Source: Ferruginibacter sp. (GTDB lineage: Bacteria > Bacteroidota > Bacteroidia > Chitinophagales > Chitinophagaceae). Taken from it: 32,217 nucleotides of DNA. Positions within the stretch are counted from its first letter, which is position 1; each line of letters begins with the position of its first letter. This document shows positions 1 to 8,535 of this stretch, in pieces. The DNA is taken from positions 1 through 32,217 of the forward strand of contig JAGNRZ010000017.1 of the NCBI GenBank assembly GCA_017988335.1, in the 5' to 3' direction. The translations under genes and the position numbers were made by a program. Under the pieces are notes generated by a model. It searched no databases. It was not told the origin of the DNA and saw nothing but the letters and a program-made list of their open reading frames with translations.

Positions 1-1
1 A

Positions 2-262
2 CATATTGCAGATGTAGTTTCAATCTTTCCTTCTATTGGTACTGCAAATTCACAGTTAACCATAAATAGTATTGCTAACCAAAAAATTGCTGTAATTATT
101 ACTGACGCATTGGGCAAGCGTTTGAGCAACAGTAGTAGCACACTAAAGATTGGCGAAAATAAACTTCCTATACAAACAAACGATTTTAGTAGTGGACTAT
201 ATTTAATAACTATTTATTTTGAAAATGGTACTAAAATAACCACTCGATTTATTAAGCAATAA
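2..262 (+). CDS. C-terminal end of a T9SS-exported protein (type A sorting tail), 5' partial
   Basis: An open frame enters from the left edge and stops with TAA at 260-262, giving 86 residues. It has the layout of a type A T9SS sorting domain: a VSIFPS start (usual form V-x-P-N-P), an alternating hydrophobic stretch ending in ITDALGKRL, then DFSSGLYLITI and a basic end, RFIKQ. In this family the tail directs a Sec-exported protein through the type IX system and is usually cleaved when the cargo is anchored or released. The functional part of the protein lies outside the window, so its activity is unknown. A strong hairpin terminator follows at 285-312. Confidence 0.85.
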   Translation, partial: HIADVVSIFPSIGTANSQLTINSIANQKIAVIITDALGKRLSNSSSTLKIGENKLPIQTNDFSSGLYLITIYFENGTKITTRFIKQ

Positions 263-284
263 ACTAGGCTTATCTATATAATTT

Positions 285-312
285 AGCCTTGCATTTGCAG
301 CAAGGCTTTTTT
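285..312 (+). terminator. Rho-independent terminator after the T9SS cargo gene
   Basis: An 8-base-pair perfect stem, AGCCTTGC (285-292) with GCAAGGCT (300-307), encloses a 7-base loop and runs into a T tract (307-312). It lies 22 bases after the stop codon at 262 and separates this gene from gldF. Confidence 0.85.
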
Positions 313-361
313 ATGTATAATACACTACTATGTAGTAAATTGCACTAATTTTAAATTATTC

Positions 362-1084
362 ATGCTAAGTATTTGCAAAAAAGAACTTCGTCAATTTTTT
401 AGTGGGCTTACAGGTTATATTGCCATTATTTTATTTTTAGTGGTAAATGGTCTTTTTTTATTTGTATTAAAAGATAGCAATATTTTCGACTTTGGCTATG
501 CCACACTTAATAAATTTTTTGAACTAGCACCCTGGGTATTAATTTTTTTAGTACCTGCACTAAGTATGCGTTCCCTATCCGATGAGTTTAAAGCCGGTAC
601 TTTCGAAATTTTAAAAACCAAGCCTATTACACAATGGCAAATTGTTGGGGGTAAATATCTTTCTATTTTAACTATTATTTTATTTGTGATTTTGCCCACC
701 TTAATTTATGTGTTGGTTATAAAAGCATTAAGTGCACAAGGCGGTATTGATGGCGGCGGTATTTTAGGAAGTTACATAGGATTGTTTTTTTTAGGAGCTG
801 TGTTTGCTGCCATAAGCCTTTGTTGTAGCGGCTTTACCAATAATGCGGTAGTGGCTTTTTTAATTAGTGTATTTGTATGTGTTATACTTTATTTTGGATT
901 TAATGCCATAAGCAAATTGCCTTTTTTTGAAAATGGAACCGATTATTTTGTAGAAATGCTAGGGATTGATTTTCACTATCAAAGCATAAGCCGTGGCGTA
1001 ATGGATAGCCGAGATATCATTTATTTTTTAAGCATAATTTTTCTTTTTTTATTAACAACTGTTAAAACCTTAAGTAAAAAATAG
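362..1084 (+). CDS. gldF: Gliding motility ABC transporter permease GldF
   Basis: This 240-residue integral membrane protein starts MLSICKKELRQFFSGLTGYI and has about six hydrophobic spans (near residues 18-36, 52-68, 99-120, 138-157, 162-183 and 219-234). The cytoplasmic segment SLSDEFKAGTFEILKTKPIT is typical of ABC-2 permeases. It matches GldF in length and pattern. GldF works with GldG and the ATPase GldA, which is not in this window, as an ABC transporter linked to gliding; in several non-gliding Bacteroidota the genes remain and the transported substrate is unknown. The stop codon shares one base with the GTG of gldG, so the two are probably translationally coupled. The gene follows a terminator, which suggests its own promoter in 313-361; that segment holds TAATTTTA, a weak match to TAnnTTTG, and no good -33 box. 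Confidence 0.92.
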   Translation: MLSICKKELRQFFSGLTGYIAIILFLVVNGLFLFVLKDSNIFDFGYATLNKFFELAPWVLIFLVPALSMRSLSDEFKAGTFEILKTKPITQWQIVGGKYLSILTIILFVILPTLIYVLVIKALSAQGGIDGGGILGSYIGLFFLGAVFAAISLCCSGFTNNAVVAFLISVFVCVILYFGFNAISKLPFFENGTDYFVEMLGIDFHYQSISRGVMDSRDIIYFLSIIFLFLLTTVKTLSKK

Positions 1085-2805
1085 TGAAGTGGATTAATAA
1101 AATATGGTCGAGTACATTTTGGTTACCTATAACTATTATTGTGTTAGTAGTTGTTAATTGGTTAGCATCGTTATACCATGCCAGAATAGATTTTACCAAT
1201 GAAAAAAGATTTACCCTATCATCTCCCACAAAAAAAATAGTAAAACAGTTAGATGATGTTGTAAAGATTGATGTGTTTTTAAAAGGTGAATTTCCTAGCG
1301 GCTTTAAAAAATTAGCCAACAGTACAAGCGAAATGTTGCAAGAGTTTAAAGAAATTGGGGGCAAAAAAATTCAATATAATTTTATAAGTGCCGATGAAGA
1401 AATGGAAGGTACAAATGTTAAATGGGGAGATACACTTTCTGCGGCTGGTTTTTTTCCAATAAATCTTACATCTCAAGTTAAAGATGGGCAGCAGCAGCAA
1501 ACTGTTTTTCCTTTAGCCATGGTTAATTACAAAGGAAATACTGTGCCTGTTATTTTATTTGAAAAGAAAGGCTTTTTTGCAAATGATAAAGTAGGCATTA
1601 CTCCTGCAGAACTAAATAGTGCAGAAGCAATGATGGAGTTTAAATTAGCCGATGCAATTTATAAAGCATCGCAAACGCAAAAGCCTATGATAGCCTATGC
1701 CGTAGGGAATGGCGAACCACAAGATGTACGAACTTACGATTTGGCCAATAATGTACTAGCTACTAATTATAATTTACAGTTGTTAAACTTAGCCAGTGTA
1801 CCATTAGTGCCAGATACGTTTAAGCTAATGATGATTGTAAAGCCTAGTGAAAAATTTAGCGATGAACAAAAATTAAAAATTGATCAGTTTGTGATGAGAG
1901 GAGGGAAGCTACTGGTTTTTATGGATAGGTTAAATGCAGAGATGGATAGTTTACGTTTAAAAAACCAGGTTATTGCTTACGATAGGGGATTAGAATTAAA
2001 TGATTTGCTTTTTAAATATGGCGTAAGAGTTAATACAGATTTAGTGTTAAATAAAGAAAGTGAATTTTTGCCTTTTGATGTAAATGGTAATGGGCAGTTT
2101 ACTTTTTTAAAGTGGAATTATTTTCCATTGTTTGAAAGTAAAAATAATCATGTTATCAATAAAAATTTAGGAATAGTAAGTGGCAGATTTGTAAACTCTA
2201 TTGATACAATTGAAGTAGAAGGGATTAAAAAAACAATACTATTAACTACATCTAACAATGCTAAAAAATTAGCAACACCAGCTTTAATTTCGGGCAACGA
2301 AACACAAAAAGAAGAAAATGATGCTTCTTTTAATAAACCCAATATACCCGTAGCAGTTTTGTTAGAAGGCAAATTTTCATCATTATATAAAAATAGAGTA
2401 TCAAAAGCTATTGCAGATAGTATGGCATTGTATGGTGCTAGTTTTATGCAAGAGTGTATTGATGATAATAAAATAATTGTAGTGGCAGATGGAGATATTG
2501 TTTTAAATGGGGTATCTAAAAACGAACCCATACCTATGGGTATTAACTCTTTTACTGTGGGTTCACAATATGCGTTTCAACCTTCAAATGCAGTTTTTTT
2601 AGAAAACTGTTTAGATTATCTTATAAACACTTCTGGCCTATCTGAAGCTAAAGCCAAAGATTATACATTACGACTATTGGATAGTAAAAAAGTAACAGCA
2701 CAAAAAACTACATGGCAATTATTAACCATAGCATTGCCTGTGTTGCTTGTTATTTTATTTGCCTTTATTTTTCAATGGCTGCATAAAAGAAAATACACTC
2801 GATAA
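1084..2805 (+). CDS. gldG: Gliding motility ABC transporter auxiliary protein GldG
   Basis: This 573-residue protein begins at a GTG overlapping the gldF stop by one base. It has an N-terminal membrane anchor (about residues 10-30), a large extracytoplasmic region and a second membrane span near the C-terminus (about 547-566) before a basic tail, HKRKYTR. The segment HARIDFTNEKRFTLSSPTKK, followed by LDDVVKIDVFLKGEFPSGFK, is characteristic of GldG and of the ABC-type auxiliary family. It is thought to be the partner of GldF in the gliding-associated transporter; the mechanism is unknown. The GTG start is supported by the tight gldF junction and by conservation of the N-terminal anchor. Confidence 0.93.
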   Translation: MKWINKIWSSTFWLPITIIVLVVVNWLASLYHARIDFTNEKRFTLSSPTKKIVKQLDDVVKIDVFLKGEFPSGFKKLANSTSEMLQEFKEIGGKKIQYNFISADEEMEGTNVKWGDTLSAAGFFPINLTSQVKDGQQQQTVFPLAMVNYKGNTVPVILFEKKGFFANDKVGITPAELNSAEAMMEFKLADAIYKASQTQKPMIAYAVGNGEPQDVRTYDLANNVLATNYNLQLLNLASVPLVPDTFKLMMIVKPSEKFSDEQKLKIDQFVMRGGKLLVFMDRLNAEMDSLRLKNQVIAYDRGLELNDLLFKYGVRVNTDLVLNKESEFLPFDVNGNGQFTFLKWNYFPLFESKNNHVINKNLGIVSGRFVNSIDTIEVEGIKKTILLTTSNNAKKLATPALISGNETQKEENDASFNKPNIPVAVLLEGKFSSLYKNRVSKAIADSMALYGASFMQECIDDNKIIVVADGDIVLNGVSKNEPIPMGINSFTVGSQYAFQPSNAVFLENCLDYLINTSGLSEAKAKDYTLRLLDSKKVTAQKTTWQLLTIALPVLLVILFAFIFQWLHKRKYTR

Positions 2806-2807
2806 AA

Positions 2808-3794
2808 ATGGATAAAACACAACTTACCTATATAGTTTTTGCAGCAGTAATTATTATTGCCTTAGTTTTTGACTTAGGGCTGCTTAATAAAAAAAACACA
2901 ACAATAAGTTTAAAAACTGCATTGCTACAAACTATTTTTTGGGTGGTGCTTTCCTTTGCTTTTTGTGGTTTTATTTGGTATGAAAATATTGATGGCAACG
3001 GTAAGCAAGATGCTATTTCATTTATATCTGCCTATTTGTTAGAATGGTCTTTATCAATAGATAATATTTTTGTTTTCATTATCATTTTTTCTTTTTTTAA
3101 AATAAAAGAAAACAATTATGGCAGAGTTTTATTACTGGGTATTTTAATGGCCATAGTTTTTAGAATTTTATTTATTGCTATTGGTAGTGCTGCAGTAGCT
3201 AAATACGGTTGGATAATGTATGTATTTGGTGTTTTTTTAGCATACACAGGTATAAAAATGTTTGCCGCTGGCGATGATGAAGAATTTGATCCACAAACTA
3301 ATTGGGCGTTTAAATTTATGCGTAAATATTTACGTACTACAGATGAAGAACCCAATGGTAGGTTTGTAATTAATAGAGGTGGAAAATCATATTTTACTAA
3401 ATTAAGCATGGTAGTAGTAATGCTTGGTTTAATAGATATTGTTTTTGCAGTAGATAGTATTCCGGCCGTATTTTCAATAATACCCGACCCTAACAAAAAA
3501 TTATTAATTTACTCAAGCAATATTTTTGCAGTACTAGGGTTACGAAGTTTGTTTTTTTTACTACGTGGTGCTGCTAGCAAGTTTGATTATTTACAACAAG
3601 GCATTGCCATAGTATTAATTTTTATTGGCGTAAAAATGTTATTGCCTTTGCTTAGCTATGCCGGTGTAAATGGCCATTATTTGCACATTCCAGTTTGGGT
3701 ATCATTGTTGGTAATAATAGTTTTTATAAGCGGCTCAATATTTTATTCTATTTATCATAAACGAAAAGGCGTACCAAAAGATATTGAAGAATAA
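2808..3794 (+). CDS. TerC/Alx-family integral membrane protein
   Basis: This 328-residue multispan membrane protein has the two acidic intramembrane motifs of the TerC family: EWSLSIDN (residues 79-86) and DIVFAVDSIPA (210-220). A charged cytoplasmic loop lies between them (about 155-195). TerC and Alx proteins are linked to tellurite resistance and, in better-studied members, to manganese export or metal loading of exported proteins. The substrate here cannot be read from sequence. It starts two bases after gldG stops and its TAA shares one base with the ATG of murF-alr, so it belongs to the same transcription unit. No room exists for the yybP-ykoY manganese riboswitch that precedes some homologues. 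Confidence 0.9.
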   Translation: MDKTQLTYIVFAAVIIIALVFDLGLLNKKNTTISLKTALLQTIFWVVLSFAFCGFIWYENIDGNGKQDAISFISAYLLEWSLSIDNIFVFIIIFSFFKIKENNYGRVLLLGILMAIVFRILFIAIGSAAVAKYGWIMYVFGVFLAYTGIKMFAAGDDEEFDPQTNWAFKFMRKYLRTTDEEPNGRFVINRGGKSYFTKLSMVVVMLGLIDIVFAVDSIPAVFSIIPDPNKKLLIYSSNIFAVLGLRSLFFLLRGAASKFDYLQQGIAIVLIFIGVKMLLPLLSYAGVNGHYLHIPVWVSLLVIIVFISGSIFYSIYHKRKGVPKDIEE

Positions 3795-6256
3795 TGTATA
3801 CCATATCTTCCATAGCAACCATTATTAATGCCAATTATTTACAAAGAGGTAATGATGATGTTATTGAGCATTTATTGATTGATAGTAGAAAACTTTTATT
3901 TCCATCTACCTCTTTATTTTTTGCTATTTCCACATCTCACAGAAATGCTAACGATTTTATACAAGAGTTGTATGATAAAGGTGTACGCAATTTTGTGGTG
4001 GATAATAACTATGTACAAAATGATAATTTAGTTGCTACAAATATTTTAGTAGTGCAAGATGTGATACAAGTTTTGCAAGATATTGCAGCACATCATCGCT
4101 ACCAATTTACCTATCCAGTAATTGGTGTTACGGGTAGTAATGGTAAAACTATTGTTAAAGAATGGTTGTATCAATTGCTTCAAAATAATTACAACATTGT
4201 ACGAAGCCCCAAAAGCTATAACTCACAAATAGGTGTGCCTTTAAGTGTATGGCAAATGAGTATTGCCAATACTTTAGCTATTTTTGAAGCAGGTATTTCT
4301 ATGCCAAATGAAATGGATAAACTGCAAAAAATTATTCAGCCTACCATTGGCATTTTTACAAGTATTGGCGATGCTCATAGCGAAGGTTTTGAAGATGTAG
4401 TACAAAAAATTGAAGAAAAATCAAAACTGTTTTTATGCTGTAACGAAATTATATATTGTAAAGATAATGTAGGCGTAGCCCAAGCCATTGAAAGTAAGTG
4501 CAATACTTGCCATTTGTTTAGTTGGAGTAAAAAAGGTAATGCTACATTAAGCATTACGGCTATTCAAATACAACATTACAACACTGTAATAAAAGCGTTG
4601 TATCAAAATAGAAAAGTTAGTATATCTGTTCCCTTTACTAACGACGCTGCTATTGAAAATGCTATTACTTGCTGGTGTGTGTTATTGCATTTAGGTATAG
4701 CCGATGAAGTTATTTCTGAAAAAATGATGCAACTACGTTCGGTAGAAATGCGTTTGGAGTTAAAACAAGGCATTAATAATTGTAGTGTAATTAATGATAG
4801 CTATAGTGCAGATATAAATTCATTAACCATTGCATTAGATTTTTTACAGCAGCAACAGCAGCATCAAAAACGTACGGTTATATTAAGTGATATCTTACAG
4901 TCGGGTAAAAAAAGTGCTGACTTGTATGCCGAAGTGGCAGCTATCTTACAACAAAAAAATATTAAGAGGTTTATAGGCATTGGTACAGAAATTTCAAAAC
5001 ATAAAGATGCCTTTAAAGCAATTGCCGATGCTCAGTTTTTTACCAGCACCAACGATTTTAAGCAACATTTTCCATCGTTACATTTTAATAGCGAAACTAT
5101 TTTATTAAAAGGAGCCAGGGTTTTTGAATTTGAGCAGTTAAGTCATTTGCTGGAGCAAAAACTACATCAAACCATTTTAGAAATCAACTTAAATGCACTT
5201 GCACATAATTTAAAAGTTTATAAACAGCAATTACATGAAGGTGTAAAACTAATGGCTATGGTAAAAGCTTTTAGTTATGGCAGTGGCGGCTTTGAAATTG
5301 CTAATGTGTTACAATTTAATAAAGTAGATTATTTGGCAGTAGCTTACGCAGATGAAGGCGTAGAGTTACGCAAAGCTGGTATTACCTTGCCTATAATGGT
5401 AATGAATGCAGAGGAAGCCACATTTGATGTATTGGTTCAATACAATTTAGAACCCGAGCTATATTCGTTTTCTATTTTTGATGGGTTTGAAAATTATTTA
5501 CAACAAAATGGTATCACCAATTATCCAGTGCATTTAAAAATAGATACCGGAATGAAACGCCTTGGGTTTGAAATAAATGAAATACAAATACTTTGCACAA
5601 AAATTGCAGAAAGCTCAACCTTTAAAATACAAACTGTATTTAGCCACCTAGCTGCCAGCGATGCTGCAGAGCATGATGGTTTTACACAACAGCAAGCCAA
5701 TATATTTAATGAAGCCTATAACATATTACAACAAAGTATTCCTTATCCTTTTATAAAACACATTGCCAATACAAGTGCCATACACAGGCATAAAAATTTG
5801 CAATACAATATGGTAAGGCTAGGCATTGGCTTGTATGGAGTAGATAGTGCATTGCAACCCCAATTAAAAAATGTAACCACATTAAAAACAACCATCTCTC
5901 AAATAAAAAAAATAAAAAAAGGCGAAAGCGTTGGCTACAGCCGCAAGGGCATTACAAATGATGATGCCATCATTGCTACTGTTCGTATAGGCTATGCCGA
6001 TGGATACCCAAGAGCATTAAGCAATGGTAAGGGCAGTATGTTGGTAAATGGAAAACTTGCCCCAGTTATAGGAAATGTATGTATGGATATGACCATGTTA
6101 GACATTACCAATATAGATGCTAAAGAAGGCGATGATGTTATTGTATTTGGCGAAGACCTTCCTGTAAATACTTTAGCACAAAATGCAGATACTATTGCTT
6201 ATGAAATATTAACAGGCATATCACAACGAGTGAAGAGGGTGTATTTTGAAGAATAG
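3794..6256 (+). CDS. Bifunctional MurF (UDP-MurNAc-tripeptide:D-Ala-D-Ala ligase) / alanine racemase
   Basis: This 820-residue fusion has two halves. Residues 1 to about 455 are a Mur ligase with ATP loop GSNGKT (114-119) and NDSYSAD (334-340), the counterpart of the MurF NDxYNANP motif. Residues of about 460-820 are a PLP-dependent alanine racemase with Schiff-base lysine K491 in MVKAFSYGSG, the VGYS tyrosine region, RIGYADGYPRAL, and NVCMDMTMLDI. The racemase makes D-alanine and MurF adds D-Ala-D-Ala to the peptidoglycan precursor, so two non-adjacent steps of one cytoplasmic pathway are joined. This fusion is known in Bacteroidota. A glutamine run at 351-357 lies in the MurF part. The ATG overlaps the terC stop by one base. 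Confidence 0.95.
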   Translation: MYTISSIATIINANYLQRGNDDVIEHLLIDSRKLLFPSTSLFFAISTSHRNANDFIQELYDKGVRNFVVDNNYVQNDNLVATNILVVQDVIQVLQDIAAHHRYQFTYPVIGVTGSNGKTIVKEWLYQLLQNNYNIVRSPKSYNSQIGVPLSVWQMSIANTLAIFEAGISMPNEMDKLQKIIQPTIGIFTSIGDAHSEGFEDVVQKIEEKSKLFLCCNEIIYCKDNVGVAQAIESKCNTCHLFSWSKKGNATLSITAIQIQHYNTVIKALYQNRKVSISVPFTNDAAIENAITCWCVLLHLGIADEVISEKMMQLRSVEMRLELKQGINNCSVINDSYSADINSLTIALDFLQQQQQHQKRTVILSDILQSGKKSADLYAEVAAILQQKNIKRFIGIGTEISKHKDAFKAIADAQFFTSTNDFKQHFPSLHFNSETILLKGARVFEFEQLSHLLEQKLHQTILEINLNALAHNLKVYKQQLHEGVKLMAMVKAFSYGSGGFEIANVLQFNKVDYLAVAYADEGVELRKAGITLPIMVMNAEEATFDVLVQYNLEPELYSFSIFDGFENYLQQNGITNYPVHLKIDTGMKRLGFEINEIQILCTKIAESSTFKIQTVFSHLAASDAAEHDGFTQQQANIFNEAYNILQQSIPYPFIKHIANTSAIHRHKNLQYNMVRLGIGLYGVDSALQPQLKNVTTLKTTISQIKKIKKGESVGYSRKGITNDDAIIATVRIGYADGYPRALSNGKGSMLVNGKLAPVIGNVCMDMTMLDITNIDAKEGDDVIVFGEDLPVNTLAQNADTIAYEILTGISQRVKRVYFEE

Positions 6257-6260
6257 ATGC

Positions 6261-6391
6261 AGAACGCAGATTTTTATGATGATTAAGATTTCCATGATGT
6301 TTTTGAATTATCCAAAACATCTTCTATTTGTTAATATTATCAACCAATAAAATCATAGTCAATCATCATCATCTTAAAAAATCAGCGTTCT
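6261..6391. repeat. Long imperfect inverted repeat between murF-alr and lspA
   Basis: The arms AGAACGCAGATTTTT (6261-6275) and AAAAATCAGCGTTCT (6377-6391) are complementary at 14 of 15 positions. Complementarity continues loosely inward through ATGATGATTAAGATT on the left and the AATCATCATCATCTT block on the right. About 100 bases lie between the outer arms. The element fills most of the 172-base gap. It could form a large hairpin in RNA, or be a copy of a dispersed palindromic element; similar AACGC(A/T)GATTTTT sequences recur between genes in Bacteroidota as I recall, which I cannot verify here. Confidence 0.6.
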
Positions 6392-6415
6392 ATCTCTTAA
6401 AACCTCCATTTCCAT

Positions 6416-6423
6416 TATCTTTG
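6416..6423 (+). promoter_or_regulatory. Probable -7 box TATCTTTG of lspA
   Basis: TATCTTTG matches the Bacteroidota -7 consensus TAnnTTTG exactly and ends five bases before the lspA ATG at 6429. Transcription would begin at or next to the start codon. No convincing -33 TTG box was seen. Confidence 0.6.
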
Positions 6424-6428
6424 CCCAC

Positions 6429-7124
6429 ATGAAAGTAAGAACCGTTGCATTTATTGTTTTACTTATTTTATTTGCCGATCAAGCCTTAAAAATTTGGGTT
6501 AAAACTAGTTTTAATTTGCATGAAAGCAGGCAAGTACTAGGCGATAGATTTCAACTATATTTTGTAGAAAATATGGGGATGGCTTATGGCTGGAGTTTTG
6601 GAGGCAATTGGGGTAAGCTGGCACTTACTATTTTTAGAATGGTGGCGGTAGTATTTGGTACTTGGTATATAGGTAGAATAATTGCAGAAAAATATCATAA
6701 AGGGTTTATTATTTGTGCTGCTTTAATTTACGCCGGTGCAATTGGAAACCTTATTGATAGTATGTTTTACGGAATGATTTTTGATAAAGGTATGTTAGCA
6801 GATAAAGCTAAAGAAGGGTTTATTTATTATGATGGGTTGGCCAAATTTAGTAAAAATGGGTATTCATCTTTTTTACATGGTAATGTGGTAGATATGCTTT
6901 ATTTCCCTGTAATTAAAGGGCACTTTCCTAAATGGAGTCCATACAAGCCCAGCGAATATTTTGAGTTTTTTAGACCCATTTTTAATATTGCCGATGCAGC
7001 TATTTCAACTGGGGTAATATCTATTTTAGTGTTTCAACGTAAATTTTTTAAAAAAGATGCTAAAAAGCCAAATTCTACCGTAGAAACCCAAGCCATAGTA
7101 AATGATGAAGCACAAGTGCTGTAA
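6429..7124 (+). CDS. lspA: Lipoprotein signal peptidase (signal peptidase II)
   Basis: LspA cleaves the signal peptide of diacylglyceryl-modified prolipoproteins in the inner membrane. This 231-residue version has an N-terminal span with DQALKIWV (residues 17-24), FVENMGMAYG (the family's FxxNxGxAFG), GAIGNLID (103-110), and the two catalytic aspartates in GNVVDML (D155) and FNIADAAI (D189). It is much longer than the roughly 160-170 residues of proteobacterial enzymes because of extra loops at about 112-150 and 160-183, as I recall for Bacteroidota homologues. A charged tail (about 206-231) follows the last span. Three lipoprotein genes, its likely substrates, lie directly downstream. Confidence 0.95.
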   Translation: MKVRTVAFIVLLILFADQALKIWVKTSFNLHESRQVLGDRFQLYFVENMGMAYGWSFGGNWGKLALTIFRMVAVVFGTWYIGRIIAEKYHKGFIICAALIYAGAIGNLIDSMFYGMIFDKGMLADKAKEGFIYYDGLAKFSKNGYSSFLHGNVVDMLYFPVIKGHFPKWSPYKPSEYFEFFRPIFNIADAAISTGVISILVFQRKFFKKDAKKPNSTVETQAIVNDEAQVL

Positions 7125-7157
7125 AAGTTGTAAATTTATCAACGATAATATCTAGGC

Positions 7158-8513
7158 ATGAAAAAATTTATTACCTACTTAACCATTGTTTCAACCATTG
7201 TTATTTTTGCTGCATGCCAAAAAGAATTACGGTTTGCTCCTGTTGTACCTACAGGTGAAGCACAAGGTACATTTCAGGTTAATAGTGCTGGCTCTTGTTT
7301 TTTACAATCGGTAAGTGGGCTTTACATAAAAGATACCGCATTAAATTCATCTAACTTTATTGAAGCCGTAGTTAATGTTACAAAAACGGGTTGGTATAAA
7401 ATAAGTACAGACACCATAGATGGTATGTATTTTTCCGACTCTGGTTCATTTACTCGTATTCAAACAGAAACTATTATTTTAAAAGGAAAAGGCACTCCAA
7501 TATCGGTTGGAATAAAAAATTTTACTGTAAAATTTGGCAATCAAAGTAGTTGTAAAATTGCTGTTACGGTAACTACAGGAGGTACTACAAATCCTAATGC
7601 TGTATTTACAATTACTAGTTGTGGTAGCCCCATACTAAGTGGGCCAGTTTATACAGTAGGTACAACTGTAAGTACATTAAATACAGTAATGTTTAACGTA
7701 AATGTTACTAATATTGGTACGTATTCAATTACTTCAAATACAGTAAACGGTATTACTTTTACGGCTTCTGGTTCTTATAGTGGTGTAGGCTCTAATTCTG
7801 TAATACTTACTGCTAGCGGTACTCCTACGGCAGCCGGTACATTTAATTACACTATAAATACTGGCACATCTTCTTGCACTTTTCCTATTACAGTTGTTAC
7901 TGGCACACCGCCACCACCGCCAGCTAATTTAGATTATATACCTATGACCACCAATACCAATTGGACAAATAAGGTTATCACAATCCCTCCACCCACTCCG
8001 GATACTACTTTTTTACAAGTAAACCCAAATCAAAAAATATTTGGTGCAAATAGTTATCATATTTTTGAAAGAAAAGTTACTGGAACTCCTCAAGACTCAA
8101 CATACTTTAGAAAAAATGGAGGATTATATTATCAATATATAAATGGAAGAATAGCAAATACAACTGTACCTATTAATCAAGAATATTTAGTGTTAGATAG
8201 CACTAAAGCAATAAATATTCCATGGAGTACAAACCTTGGCAATATTGTTTTTAATGGAATACCACTAAATAATTTTACAATTACTGGCAGAATTACTGCA
8301 AGAGGTACAACACAAACCGTAGAGTCAATCGTTTACAACAATGTAATAATTGTACAATATGATTATGCTGCTACAGTATTTGGGGTGCCAACATCATTTG
8401 CTACAGAGGAAAGATGGTTTGCTAAAGGGATAGGAATTATAAAATCAGTAATAGATATACCTCTTCAATCATTAACAATTGAAAACAGATTAACCCGTTC
8501 TCAAATATTTTAA
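7158..8513 (+). CDS. Secreted lipoprotein with two repeat modules and a unique C-terminal domain
   Basis: This 451-residue protein has a lipoprotein signal peptide with lipobox FAAC (Cys20) followed by QKEL. Two beta-rich modules follow (about 36-135 and 148-248), each with a pattern like FNVNVTNIGTYSITSNTVNG...F.ASGS...G.NSVILTASGTP. They resemble the modules of the next gene, so the two are paralogous. A GTPPPPPANLDY linker (about 250-260) leads to a C-terminal domain of about 190 residues that I do not recognise. No catalytic motif was seen. It lies 33 bases after lspA. The location is probably the cell envelope or outer surface; the function is unknown. Confidence 0.8.
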   Translation: MKKFITYLTIVSTIVIFAACQKELRFAPVVPTGEAQGTFQVNSAGSCFLQSVSGLYIKDTALNSSNFIEAVVNVTKTGWYKISTDTIDGMYFSDSGSFTRIQTETIILKGKGTPISVGIKNFTVKFGNQSSCKIAVTVTTGGTTNPNAVFTITSCGSPILSGPVYTVGTTVSTLNTVMFNVNVTNIGTYSITSNTVNGITFTASGSYSGVGSNSVILTASGTPTAAGTFNYTINTGTSSCTFPITVVTGTPPPPPANLDYIPMTTNTNWTNKVITIPPPTPDTTFLQVNPNQKIFGANSYHIFERKVTGTPQDSTYFRKNGGLYYQYINGRIANTTVPINQEYLVLDSTKAINIPWSTNLGNIVFNGIPLNNFTITGRITARGTTQTVESIVYNNVIIVQYDYAATVFGVPTSFATEERWFAKGIGIIKSVIDIPLQSLTIENRLTRSQIF

Positions 8514-8535
8514 TTCAACACAAGAAAAATTGCAA

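Noticed and set aside
2805..2810. Manganese (yybP-ykoY) riboswitch before the terC gene
   Set aside because: Only two bases separate gldG and terC and the gldG coding sequence shows no such structure.
4845..4865. CAG/CAA run encoding glutamines in murF-alr as a phase-variable repeat
   Set aside because: The codons are mixed and in multiples of three, so slippage would not change the frame; it looks like an ordinary low-complexity loop.
8530..8535. TTG start two codons before the ATG of the lipoprotein at 8536
   Set aside because: The ATG gives a normal lipoprotein signal peptide; the same reasoning rejects TTG starts at 14237, 27886 and 27953.
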